Assembly (NCBI GenBank): GCA_946894095.1
Contig: OX335651.1
Location: 14,716,501 to 14,780,500, forward strand
Direction of reading: 5' to 3'
DNA: 64,000 nucleotides
DNA from: Incurvaria masculella
Taxonomy: Eukaryota; Arthropoda; Insecta; Lepidoptera; Incurvariidae
Shown here: positions 22,301-31,332 of the stretch, in pieces
Numbering within the stretch: position 1 is the stretch's first letter
Layout: each line of letters opens with the position of its first letter
Notes under the pieces: generated by a model
Databases searched by the model: none
What the model was told of the DNA's origin: nothing
The model's input: only the letters and a program-made list of their open reading frames with translations
Program-made: the position numbers and the translations under genes

Positions 22301-22820
22301 ATTGATAGTAGGTATAAACTATTAAAAGTCAATCAATATTTTCTAAATTATGATGTTGTTCTATATCTGTATTTTTTGCCTTTCAAAGTAAGAAAACTTA
22401 AGAGATAGCCCGATCATTCTACTACAAGTTAATATAGAATTAACGTAAAATTTTAAAACGAGATGAACTTAAATTATAAGCGAATGACACCGAAGGAAAG
22501 TCACCTCAAAATTAGACGTAATTCTGTGCAAAGCAAATATTATGTATCGTCGAACGCGGATGCTCGTCGACTTTAAAAGCCGCGCAAACACCTCTCGGGA
22601 CAACGACTTGTTGTCTGGTCGCACACAAGCTGATGGGATCAATATTGGCAAAAAATATGTTCGGAAGCCAACGAGCATTCGCTGTGACAAAAGTTGATTG
22701 GATGTGTGGGTTGCGTTTGTAAATATCCTCTTTGGCATAGGGTAAAAACCGAAGCTGGGATAAATAGTAGTAACTGAAACTAAAACTCATAACCAACCAC
22801 AAGTACTGCTTCAATTCAGC

Positions 22821-22957
22821 AACGGGAGCACAAACGAGCGATACAGCTATACCGACCGATAAACGTCTATCTTTCTCATTTCCGCTCGCACGAAAAGTGA
22901 AAGAAAAACACAGTTATGGACCGATACAGCCGCATCGTTGCGTTTGTGCTCCCGCTA
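22821..22957. mobile_element. MITE-J, single copy
   Basis: About 137 bp with inverted ends: GGGAGCACAAACGAGCGATA on the left and, in reverse complement, GGGAGCACAAACGCAACGAT on the right. A second inverted pair (CGATACAGC/GCTGTATCG) lies inside. No second copy in the window; the structure is MITE-like. Confidence 0.6.
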
Positions 22958-22981
22958 GACAAAATGTCACTTTTGACACTA

Positions 22982-23106
22982 GCAGTCATATTCAGAGAGC
23001 ACCTGTCAAAACTTAGTACTAGATTAGCACCAGACTAACCATATAAATACTGGTTTAGTGCAGCGGATTAAAGTTAGTCCGCCCGCCCACTCCGAATACA
23101 GCTGTA
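22982..23106 (+). mobile_element. MITE-C, full copy
   Basis: Complete: CAGTCATATTCAGAGAGCAC, CCTGTCAAAACTTAGTACTA, and terminal CCCACTCCGAATACAGCTGT. It lies 25 bp beyond MITE-J. Confidence 0.8.
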
Positions 23107-23846
23107 GTTTTAATATTTTGGTCATTCTTAGTTCTAGTTGTGACCATTGAACTCAACCTCTCCTAGCCCCGGTTGCACGAAGAAACGGTTGAGTAAATCA
23201 ATGTTCAAACACGTCACTTTCATTGAACCGCACGGAGTGGCTTCCATACTGTCCACACAAAGTGACGTGTTTGATCATACGTTGACGTTGATTTTGATTT
23301 TTTGTGCTTTCGTGCACTCGGCGCCTAGTCCCCACTATTTAAAAAGTCTACAAACTAGTGGTACTTTGAGCTGTAGACCTAGCGAATTCGTCTTTGCCAT
23401 TGATTAGTTTTGTAAAGGGGGTATAGATAGGCAATGTCGCAAATTTACGGTGCAACGCTGTGGCCCGCCCCAAGCGGTTGGGTCTCCAACGAATTCTAGA
23501 ATGGTATGGTAGGCTGGTCGCAAGCTGAAACAAAAATTTAAATAAAAAACTTTGTTGGCGTTGCTCGAATTTGCCGCCACTTTCTCGAGATCTTAGATAT
23601 TAGCGAAATTGTTAATAGCCTACATTTTAAAATTGCAAAACGCCCATTATTTACCTACAAAAATGTATCGCAGCTACCCTCAGGAGAAACTAGTTTTCTA
23701 CATAAAATAATATTTTGTTTATATTTTTAAATTCTCTAGCTACTAGGAAAAATATCACTACTTACCTAAAGACTTAACACAAAGCAAATTTTTGTGATAC
23801 GTTTTTACATAATGTATATCTATAATTATGGAACTGGCTCACTCAC
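23107..23846. other. Unique DNA with a palindromic pair
   Basis: A perfect 16-bp inverted repeat (TCAAACACGTCACTTT at 23205-23220, inverse at 23259-23274) is set 38 nt apart. The flank GGTTGCACGAAGAAACGG resembles ends of lepidopteran MITEs, so 23170-23300 may be a decayed element. No gene is supported. Confidence 0.4.
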
Positions 23847-24024
23847 GAGAATCAGTTGAGAAATTCGACCTATAGAGGAGAGCAGCCGGCCAGCCGGACG
23901 CCGGACAGACATACGGTAGCATCTTTGCCCAAGCTGAAACGTAGACGCTACGCTCGCTTGGCGCATCGCTCGGACAATTAACATGACGGGGTAACGAAAT
24001 CGTCCAGTAGTTACAAAGTTTCAT
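23847..24024 (-). CDS. Candidate first exon, GC-rich
   Basis: On the minus strand an ATG in good context (TAAACATGAAAC) opens 59 codons plus one base, up to a strong donor (GATTCTC|GTGAGTGAG). Its centre (23870-23990) is clearly GC- and CpG-richer than the surroundings, as promoters and first exons often are. An initiator-like TTTCAGCTT lies within it, so the whole could instead be a promoter with a non-coding leader. The peptide starts MKLCNYWTISL and ends NFSTDS; no domain is recognised. It ends in phase 1, like the downstream candidate at 21092-21145, giving a CCG split codon. Confidence 0.3.
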
Positions 24025-24239
24025 GTTTAGAACATAATAGTTGAGCTACTAATAAATTATTAACGTTAAATATATCCATATGGTTGCCGTGATTTTGTTT
24101 TTCATAATTTTAGTTTTATTAGATTTGTCGTAATGAAATTGAATATTGTATACCGTTAGATAACGCTATAATAGCGCGATCTAACGCTATCAATTTTTTA
24201 TGGCTGTAGGTTTTTAATATATTTTAAATTTTAAATTCT

Positions 24240-24645
24240 GAGCGGCTCGTAGCCTAGTGGCGCGGGGACTGGACTAGCGTACCAGAGGCCTGGGTTCAAT
24301 TCCGACTTGCACCACTGTCTTTCTCTTTCCAGTTTGATACGTGCATTTCGTCACGAATGCGAGCTGCTCCATGGTTCGGAACCCATGTAAAACTGTAGGT
24401 CCCCTTCCCCTACTAGGTGGTAGGGTTTAAGCCCGCCCGGGTTGGTACCATCGCATTGGATGAAAAGATGGTCGAAGCGGCAATGAAAAATTGACCGTGT
24501 TTTCCATCCAGTTCAATGTAGCCTGCTCATGAAGGGAAGGTGCTGGCATGGCACCTAATTCCTTCGGGAATGTGGTGTATTGGGCTAATACCATAACGGT
24601 AGTTGTGTGGTATTAGCCATCCATGTCAGGTCGCATAAAAAAAAA
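24240..24645 (+). mobile_element. SINE-A, reference full-length copy
   Basis: The clearest complete copy and the basis for all SINE-A calls here. Order on the sense strand: a tRNA-derived head (about 65 bp) with Pol III A-box and B-box; a body with CTTTCTCTTTCCAG, GAATGCGAGCTGCTCCATGG, CCCCTTCCCCTACTAGGTGG, GGTACCATCGCATTGGATGA and CCATCCAGTTCAATGTAGCC; and a 3' end GGTATTAGCCATCCATGTCA followed by an A-run. It has no coding capacity and must use a partner LINE for mobility. Unlike Bombyx Bm1 as I remember it; I have no family name for it. Confidence 0.95.
24250..24303 (+). promoter_or_regulatory. Pol III internal promoter of SINE-A
   Basis: A-box TAGCCTAGTGG at 24250-24260 fits TRGYNNARNGG. 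B-box GGTTCAATTCC at 24293-24303 fits GGTTCRANNCC. The spacing is as in tRNA genes. This is what identifies the family as tRNA-derived. Confidence 0.85.
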
Positions 24646-25535
24646 TTCTAATTCACGAATGCTCCAAAGTCCATTCATTACTTTTTTATGTATACAAATT
24701 GAGCCCTAATTTCGACAGCTTTGTGATGAAAAATCTATGGGTAGAGTAGACCGATGTAATAAGCTAATTGATTGCGACGAGTTTGTATGTGTCACAGTGG
24801 TTTGTACAAAAACGTAAACTTTTTCTACACAGAACACATAACTATAAAGTAATACTAAACGGAGACAGCGACCAAAAACGCCCATGCACAAATAATAGCA
24901 TATACTTTGAGAACTTATAGTAGGTAATGTACCTGTAACTTCATAGACCAGTCATTCGCTAAATGCAAGACAGATTTTCACGTAGGTACTTGCAAAGTCA
25001 AGCAATAACTACTAAACTGGGCATTTTATTTATACATTTTTGCAATACCTTAGACACCATCAAAGTAGTTTTGTCTATCAATATTTAACCGTTAGGTTTT
25101 TGTCCCTTTACAAAATCGGCCATCTTACACAGATTACACACATCACAAGTGGTTGCCATTGCAAAAAAATTGCGATAGTTGACTTGATTTCGTCAATAGA
25201 TGGCGTTAGATGTCGTTTACACAACACATTCAAAACATATTACTGACAGCATATAAAGCTTTATTGTGCGCGGTTATGTTACTCTGGTTTCCCTTCAATA
25301 CGAATAAATCTTTCGCCTTTTACTAAAGATGTCCGTGGAGGGGAACACTCAAATGAGTCTAAAAATTATTTTTTGTGTGCCCTGCTGACGCGGGGCCTTA
25401 TAAATATCAAATACGTACAGGCAGCGATTTTCGAATGTTCGGTAAATGCCGTTGTTAGTACGGCGATGAGGCTTGAGAAAACATATGGTAGCGTCGTTTA
25501 CGTATTTTTTATGTGACTTGAAATTAATATCAAGC
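24646..25535. other. Unique DNA, no gene seen
   Basis: Nothing recognised; the short open frames 24706-24891 and 25349-25561 lack domains or splice context. Confidence 0.35.
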
Positions 25536-26180
25536 AGACCGTAATGATATTCGCCTAACACACCACATAGGAACTAAGTGCCGTGCCATGCTAGGACCTT
25601 CCTTATATTGCTCGGCTACATTGAACTGGGTGGAAAACACGGACATTTTTTTATTACCGATTCAACCTTAATTCCGACCCATACAATGTTTTTTTTACAC
25701 CGAACGCAAAAAGTATTGCACTTTAAGGCACGAATTCGTCAAAAATATTAAATATAGCCATAGTAGTTGCAGCGAAAACATATTCACAATTTCAGGTTTA
25801 ATGGTTTCGTTGTAATTGCCGATTAGAAGTTTTACACCGTTAGATGGCGCTGTTAAATAAGAATCGTATTGAAATAAATTGTAACAAAACCAATAATCCT
25901 GAAATTGTGAAATTGTTTTCGCTGCAAGTAATATGACTATATTAAATTTTTATTATTAATTCGTGGCTTAAAGTGCAATACTTTTTGCGTTATGTGTGCA
26001 AACAACTTTATATGGGTCGGAACAGCCTTAACCAAGTTTAATCCAACCCTATCCAGTGGTTAAAGTAAAAATTCAATACCACCTAGTAGGGGAAGGGGAC
26101 CTAAAGTTTTACAGGGGCTCAATGCATTCGTAACGAAATGCATTTATCCAACTCAGAAAGCGAAAGAAAGTGGTGCATGA
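25536..26180 (-). mobile_element. SINE-A split by MITE-B
   Basis: A diverged minus-strand SINE-A in two pieces. The first (25536-25671) has ACCGTAATGATATTCGCC and GCTACATTGAACTGGGTGGA; the second (26028-26180) has CTACCACC-type blocks, GGGGAAGGGGACCTAAAGTT and GAAATGCATTTATCC. The interruption is a complete MITE-B between two TTAA copies. Confidence 0.88.
25672..26027. mobile_element. MITE-B with clean TTAA duplication
   Basis: A 356-bp copy flanked by TTAA at 25668-25671 and 26028-26031. Left end TTCCGACCCATACAATG, right end TATGGGTCGGAACAGCC; about 75 bp each side are inverted. The centre has ACACCGTTAGATGGCGCTGT. Its insertion in a SINE defines the element's limits exactly. Confidence 0.95.
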
Positions 26181-26246
26181 TTTTAACCAATAACCTCTCG
26201 AATTTAAGGATCTCCCTTAATTTAGAGACCATCAAACTCCGAAGGA

Positions 26247-26318
26247 ATGTAGTCGTGCTCATAAAGGGAATGGTTTTTTTTTCGGGAATTAGGTGTCATG
26301 CCAGGACGTTTCCATGAG
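26247..26318. mobile_element. Two SINE-A scraps in opposite orientation
   Basis: TAGTCGTGCTCATAAAGGGA (26250-26269) is sense SINE-A; TCGGGAATTAGGTGTCATGC (26282-26301) is antisense. They are separated by a T-run. This looks like an inverted rearrangement rather than one element. Confidence 0.6.
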
Positions 26319-27300
26319 AAAGATTATAGCCTGGTAATATATGAATAAGAAAGCAATTTCACTATTCACACGTTTATATTGATTGTTCATTTTCTTTTAT
26401 TGGTAATAATATCAATATTTATTTCCTTCCAAAAAAATAAACATTTACCCAAAGCATGTTTTATCGTATCGGCGCTTAAAATGTTTATGTGAAATGTAAA
26501 CCACAACAAGAAAATAGCACTGCGACAATCAAACTTAGCTGAAACTTGCCAAGTCATCATTGATATCACTTATAAAATTCACAAGTATTCAAATGCTAGC
26601 AAAAATCTCATAGAAGTCTACGGCGCTATTGCCGCTAATCTAGGTTACAAAGGCAACGGCAAAAAGTATTTTTTAATAACATCCTGATAAGAAGCATGAA
26701 TAGCGCGGCAAATTCCGAAGCCTTCAGCACGTTCTTGCCTTCAGCCTTCAGCGTAGTACCTAACCATTCGCCAGCTACTTCCACAGCGTATTGTATATAG
26801 TTATATGATGTATGCCTAGTGGTGCACATATACGCATAGCACATACTACTAGAACATGCCCCCGTCTCGGGGACAATAGTGTTCATCAGGTAATTTTGGA
26901 TGGTCAGATAAGTTATGGGAAGAATGTATTTATGGTATTATTAATTTATTTTAGACACTGCCATATTTTAGATTAGCCTAAACTGATATGTCTAAATCTG
27001 GTTTTTCATTCGTTAAAATAGATTTAATTTTGTTTGCATATGGCAACTTATTTATCTAGTATTCGGTTACAATTTTGATTTGTTAATTGCCACTGTACGT
27101 AATATGAATTAACTGGTTTGTTGTTTTATTTTCTTTTAAAATAAGTGTCCAAAATATTAACGAATTGATTGGTTTACTTAGCATTAAATAAACAATCTTA
27201 TATAGATAAAAATTGCTTCAAAATGAGGTTAGTTGTTTCCACGTTGTATATCCGAAATGTATAATCGGAAAGACAGGTTTTACTGAAATGTTGTACCCGT
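26319..27300. other. Unique DNA with a coding-like frame
   Basis: On the minus strand, 26635-26886 is open for 83 codons. Its later half (YAVEVAGEWLGTT, then GKNVLKASEFAALF) has strong purine-first codon bias. No splice donor or known domain was found, and a second frame is equally open. It may be a relic of a coding sequence; I would not call it a gene. Confidence 0.25.
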
Positions 27301-27562
27301 GCATTTGTGCGCTTTGCAAGCGTCGACTTAGGGATTCGTCGATTGGGGTTCGAATCCCATGTACATCTGTAGGTCATATTCCTTGCATACTGGCTAGAAG
27401 GCTCAATAATAACTGCGTGGTTTACACCCAGTTCAATGTAGCCGTGCGATATAAGGAAGGTCCTGGCATCGCACCTATTCCCATGTGGTGTTTTTGGCCA
27501 ATTATGACGACCCTAGGTGTGATATATGAATGAACCGGCCACGTTCAGTTAGAAAAAAAAAT
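27301..27562 (+). mobile_element. SINE-A-related copy, divergent head
   Basis: The tRNA-like head contains an exact B-box (GGTTCGAATCC). The body is shortened but keeps CCCAGTTCAATGTAGCCGTG, AAGGTCCTGGCATCGCACCT and a final A-run. The CCATGTGGTGT block ties it to the copies at 7402 and 33563. The internal deletion removes the CCTTCCCCTACTAGG region. Confidence 0.8.
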
Positions 27563-27955
27563 CCTCCAGAAATGCGAAATTTTGCGCTAATGTCGTGATT
27601 GTATACGCCACCTATGTCCGTTAACACTAAATAAAAAAAAACGGAATGAGGATTCAATAGACACAATGCATGCACTGAAATCTAATCATTTCACTGCCAC
27701 GGCGTTTGTGCAAGTAGTATATAAAATAATATCGTTCTATCATTATAATATTATATTAAATTATATAAAATATTATAATATTCCCTTGACTAGACATTTC
27801 CCGCGGCTTAGCTCGCCTGAAAGCTGTTTATCTTTTCAAAAGGACCTTCTCCTCGAAAGGAGCCCATTTTCTCACGTTTGATGGAAATTGTAAAAGGTGC
27901 AAAAAAAACTGGCGTGACTTTGTTTAATTATTCTTGAGGATAATAAAACAAAATT
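27563..27955. other. AT-rich DNA, no gene seen
   Basis: Includes an AT-rich stretch of ATTATAATATT type at 27738-27782. Nothing else recognised. Confidence 0.35.
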
Positions 27956-28105
27956 GCGGCTTGTAGCTCAGGGGCGTGGCGACTTGCCTTGGTGGTCGAA
28001 AAATTGGCCGTGTTTTCCATCCAGTTCAATGTAGCCTTGCTCATAAAGGGATTTTCCTGGAATTGCACCTTATTCCTTGGGGAATGCGGTGTGATGGGCT
28101 AATCA
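27956..28105 (+). mobile_element. SINE-A with large internal deletion
   Basis: The tRNA-like head (GCGGCTTGTAGCTCAGGGGC) is joined directly to the 3' body (GGTCGAAAAATTGGCCGTGT, CCATCCAGTTCAATGTAGCC). About 200 bp of the middle are absent. It lacks the A-tail because the next repeat begins at 28117. Confidence 0.82.
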
Positions 28106-28116
28106 GTTTATTTATT

Positions 28117-28950
28117 TACTAGCAGCCCGTCCCGGCTTTGCACGGGCATAATGTCATTTAAAGAAATATTATTTTGACGCAATGATACACAAATAAACCA
28201 TTTTTACGTAGAGTTCCTACATTGAGATATTTGAAATAAAAAAAACTTACATATTATTATTACATGATTATTAGATATTAGAGAAATAATAAATTCAAAG
28301 TGCTATAGGGAGAACCGCGGCCTCCGAGGCACGCTCCCGCCGCCCCGGCCGGCCGGTACCGCCGCAAACACTACATCCCGCAATTTTTAAATCTATAATA
28401 TCTTCGAAAATATTCATTTAAATCATATGCTGTAAAGGGCCGTATAGACCTATATTAAATCAACAATGTATTTAAGGTATTTAATTGGATAAGGATTAAT
28501 GCTGTATTGGTTAAAATCGCTTCGAAAATTAGCCATTATTTGTCGTAAAAAGTAAATGAGAAAAAAATGTTATTGTGGGATATCCATAAGAGATAGATGT
28601 ATACCATCGCGGAGTTTTCTGTAGACCTTTTCAATGTATACAATACTTAGTACATTATTTTGATAAATCTCGTAGGGTTCAGCCTGAGTTTGCAATATAA
28701 GCGGAAAAAAAATATTTTTTTACGACATCACATTGGAAACCTCAAAAATAACAGTATTTTTCCAATATTTAATGGATGTTATTTTACATATAAACCTTCC
28801 TCTTGAATCACTCTATCTATTAATATCTATATCTATCTATCTATCAAAATCCGTTGCGTAGTTTTAAAGATTTAAGCGTACATAGGGATATAGTGATATA
28901 GGGACAGAGAAAGCGACTTTGTTTTATACTATGTACTACTATGTAGTGAT
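28117..28950 (+). mobile_element. Lepidopteran repeat N, about 830 bp
   Basis: Starts ACTAGCAGCCCGTCCCGGCT and ends AAAGCGACTTTGTTTTATAC followed by ATGTAGTGAT. Inside are AAAATCCGTTGCGTAGTTTT and a (TCTA)n run at about 28815-28848. These terminal phrases are, from memory, among the commonest interspersed repeats in moths and butterflies; the class is not certain. An unusual GC-rich block (28313-28372) sits inside. Confidence 0.7.
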
Positions 28951-29450
28951 TTATGACACATGAAAAATACTTTTCACATAACAGTCGTTCTTATATCTTA
29001 TTATCATGGCGGTGGCTGTTGTATTGCTTCACGAAATAATACATGTTGAAAATTTATATCGCAAATATATTTTTTTAAGAAGTGTAACAATTTTATTCAG
29101 AAAACTATCTCAAACGATGTCGAATCTAGGCGGTTGCTTTTGTTGCATGGTTTATATTTGCAACCGACTTCAAAAAAAAGGAGGAGGTTCTCAATTCGTC
29201 CGAATCTTTTTTTTTTGATATAAAGCATTGACAACATTTGTATGCAGTGTGCAAGTAGTAACCGCCGTAACTAAGGGAAATGATTGAAAGGGTTAGTGCG
29301 ATCAATAAACTTGATTGTAATTTTTTCTGGTAAGTAAAGGTAAAAGTTTTCGCACAAAAAGTTGAGATATCTGTGGACGGTTGTTATGCGCGGTGGGCTA
29401 GCGTCGAGAGAGCGTTCGTCCTCGGCTGCAGCAAAACGCTTTCATGCTTG
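28951..29450. other. Unique DNA with repeat-I end
   Basis: 29160-29216 is the 3' end of repeat I on the minus strand (CAACCGACTTCAAAAAAAAG, then GAGGTTCTCAATTCGTCCGA). Otherwise nothing is recognised. Confidence 0.55.
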
Positions 29451-29741
29451 AAAAAACCGGCCAAGTGTGAGTCGGACTCGCACACGAAGGTTTCCGTACC
29501 ATTGTACAAGATTTAACACAAAAAAGTAACGTTTTTGTATGCCCCCCCCCCCCCTTTTAATTTTTTTTTATTTGTTGTTGTAGCGGCAAAATACATAAAC
29601 TCAGTCAAAATTTCAGCTGCCTACCTATTAGGGTTGATGAGATACAGCCCTGTGACATACAGAAGGACGGACGGACGGACGGACAGCGGAGGCTTATTAA
29701 TAGGGTTCAGTTTTCACCCTTTGGGTACGGAACCCTAAAAA
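29451..29741 (+). mobile_element. GTCY-D repeat, full copy with C-run
   Basis: Begins AAAAAACCGGCCAAGTGTGA and ends TTTGGGTACGGAACCCTAAA, with (GGAC)n at 29665-29684. A run of 13 C at 29542-29554 replaces the usual mixed GGGGCCCCC block. Confidence 0.93.
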
Positions 29742-30086
29742 TAAACTAATGGAAATTAAAAATTGCTTTGGTAGCTAAGTTATGCCACTGACTGATGTTA
29801 ATAAATAGATACCTGAATAGAAGTTCTTGCATATGACGATTTAAGATTGCAACACTGGATATGCATTGCGTTGTAAAGATCCACTTGATACCTGTGATAA
29901 CTTAAGACGGAATAATTCTATTGTATGTTAAACTGAGAAATAAGGAAATACAATTATGTTACGGATGCTTTGCATTGGTCAGTTCTTACCATCCACCATG
30001 GAACTATTAAATTCCATGGAAATAGCATAACCTGTTACTTCAATGGTTATGGCATAATGCTACTTCTTAATTAATGATAGTGTTGT
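29742..30086. other. Unique DNA between two GTCY-D copies
   Basis: No gene. It contains TTCCATGG direct and inverted copies around 29995-30020. Confidence 0.35.
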
Positions 30087-30375
30087 TAAAAAACCGGCTA
30101 AGTGCGAGTCGGACTCGCACACGAAGGGTTCCGTACCATCGTACAAGATTTAACACAAAATTCAAGTTTTTTTAGATATTTTAATTTTAATTATTTATTT
30201 ATTTTACCTATTTTCTGTTATAGCGGCAAAATAAATACACACTCCGTGAAAATTTCAGCTGCCTACCTATTACGGTTCACGAAATACAGCCCTGTGACAG
30301 ACGGACGGACGGACGGACAGCGGAGGTTAGTAATAGGGTTCCGTTTTCATCCTTTGTGTGCGGAACCCTTAAAAA
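30087..30375 (+). mobile_element. GTCY-D repeat, full copy
   Basis: Begins AAAAAACCGGCTAAGTGCGA and ends TTTGTGTGCGGAACCCTTAA, with (GGAC)n at 30303-30320. It is in the same orientation as, and 345 bp from, the copy before it. The 106-codon frame across it is an artefact. Confidence 0.93.
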
Positions 30376-31116
30376 GGGTCTCATTTTATTTTTCGTGTTC
30401 AAACCTAATATTTGTCATGTGAGGTTCTATGACTCACTTCAACAAAACCCTAATTGCGTGACAAACGACAAAAATACGGAGCGTGTCTGGATTTTTTACA
30501 GCCAGAAATGTTTTGTCTTTAAATATTTATCACCGTGTTAGAATTACGTCTAACTTATGACTCAGATTCGTTTTCCATTTGCAACGCTTTATTGACATAG
30601 CAACCTCCACTTGTACCTGTGCGGTTAACCGCAGTCTTAAGTTATATCATAAGTTACGTGTACTATAACAATACACCGACATCCAATACTTGAGACATTA
30701 TTTGAATTGTCAATTCTTTAAGAAAAATACCACAGCCACATTATATTAATTGTATAATCGAGGCCCGAAAGTTCTAAATTTTTTCGAAAATTCATGCTGT
30801 TTTTGGTATCATAGTTTTATTATTGAAAACCATTATCACCGCTACTTTCCGAACATTTTTAAGGAAAATAAAACTCAAACAAAATCAAACTTGGGTTTTC
30901 AGTCCAGTTCCGATGCACCTGTGATCGTTCTATGTACGTCGCAAAAAGCAATATCCTGAAAATTTTGCATTGATTTCACAATACTTTAAAACGGATCCCT
31001 CATCGAAATATTTCCGAAAGAAATAGATGCATTCATCTTTTGAACTATGAAGCAGCTCAAATATCTGAAGATGTCAGGTGTAAGCCAGGGCCGGATCCTA
31101 ATTGGGTAATGTGCGA
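30376..31116. other. Unique DNA
   Basis: No gene is recognised. On the minus strand an AATAAA is present near 30812-30818, about 300 nt past the stop of the coding-like segment 31117-31262. Confidence 0.3.
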
Positions 31117-31262
31117 TCAGTAAGTGTTGCACGTCGCTGTAAGGACGAGCCACAATGGCATGACCATCCTCGCTCCGACACACTTCCTAGCAGGTTCCTC
31201 CAGTACGCCTTCTTCACTGTCGAATTTGATGTTTGCTTCACTGTCATCGATGTACAAACTTC
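31117..31262 (-). CDS. Coding-like segment, possible last exon
   Basis: On the minus strand this frame starts after AG (ACAAATAAG|GA) and runs to TGA at 31117-31119. Codons are strongly purine-first (about 80 percent over the first 35). The peptide reads IDDSEANIKFDSEEGVLEE, then a basic stretch (ARKCVGAR) and a hydrophobic run (MVMPLWLVL). A donor (TTTGATG|GTGAGATC) lies 70 nt upstream, which would make a typical short insect intron with a CCCTAAT branch-like site. The other minus frames are also partly open, so the frame choice rests on codon bias. Family unknown; it could also be a transposase relic. Confidence 0.3.
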
Positions 31263-31332
31263 CTTATTTGTAGGCATCATTAGGGCACATTAAACATTTA
31301 TAAACAAACAAATATTGTAGGGAAGATCTCAC

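Noticed and set aside
24240..24310. Functional tRNA gene in the SINE-A head
   Set aside because: A- and B-boxes are present, but the segment does not fold as a mature tRNA and continues into the SINE body in many copies.
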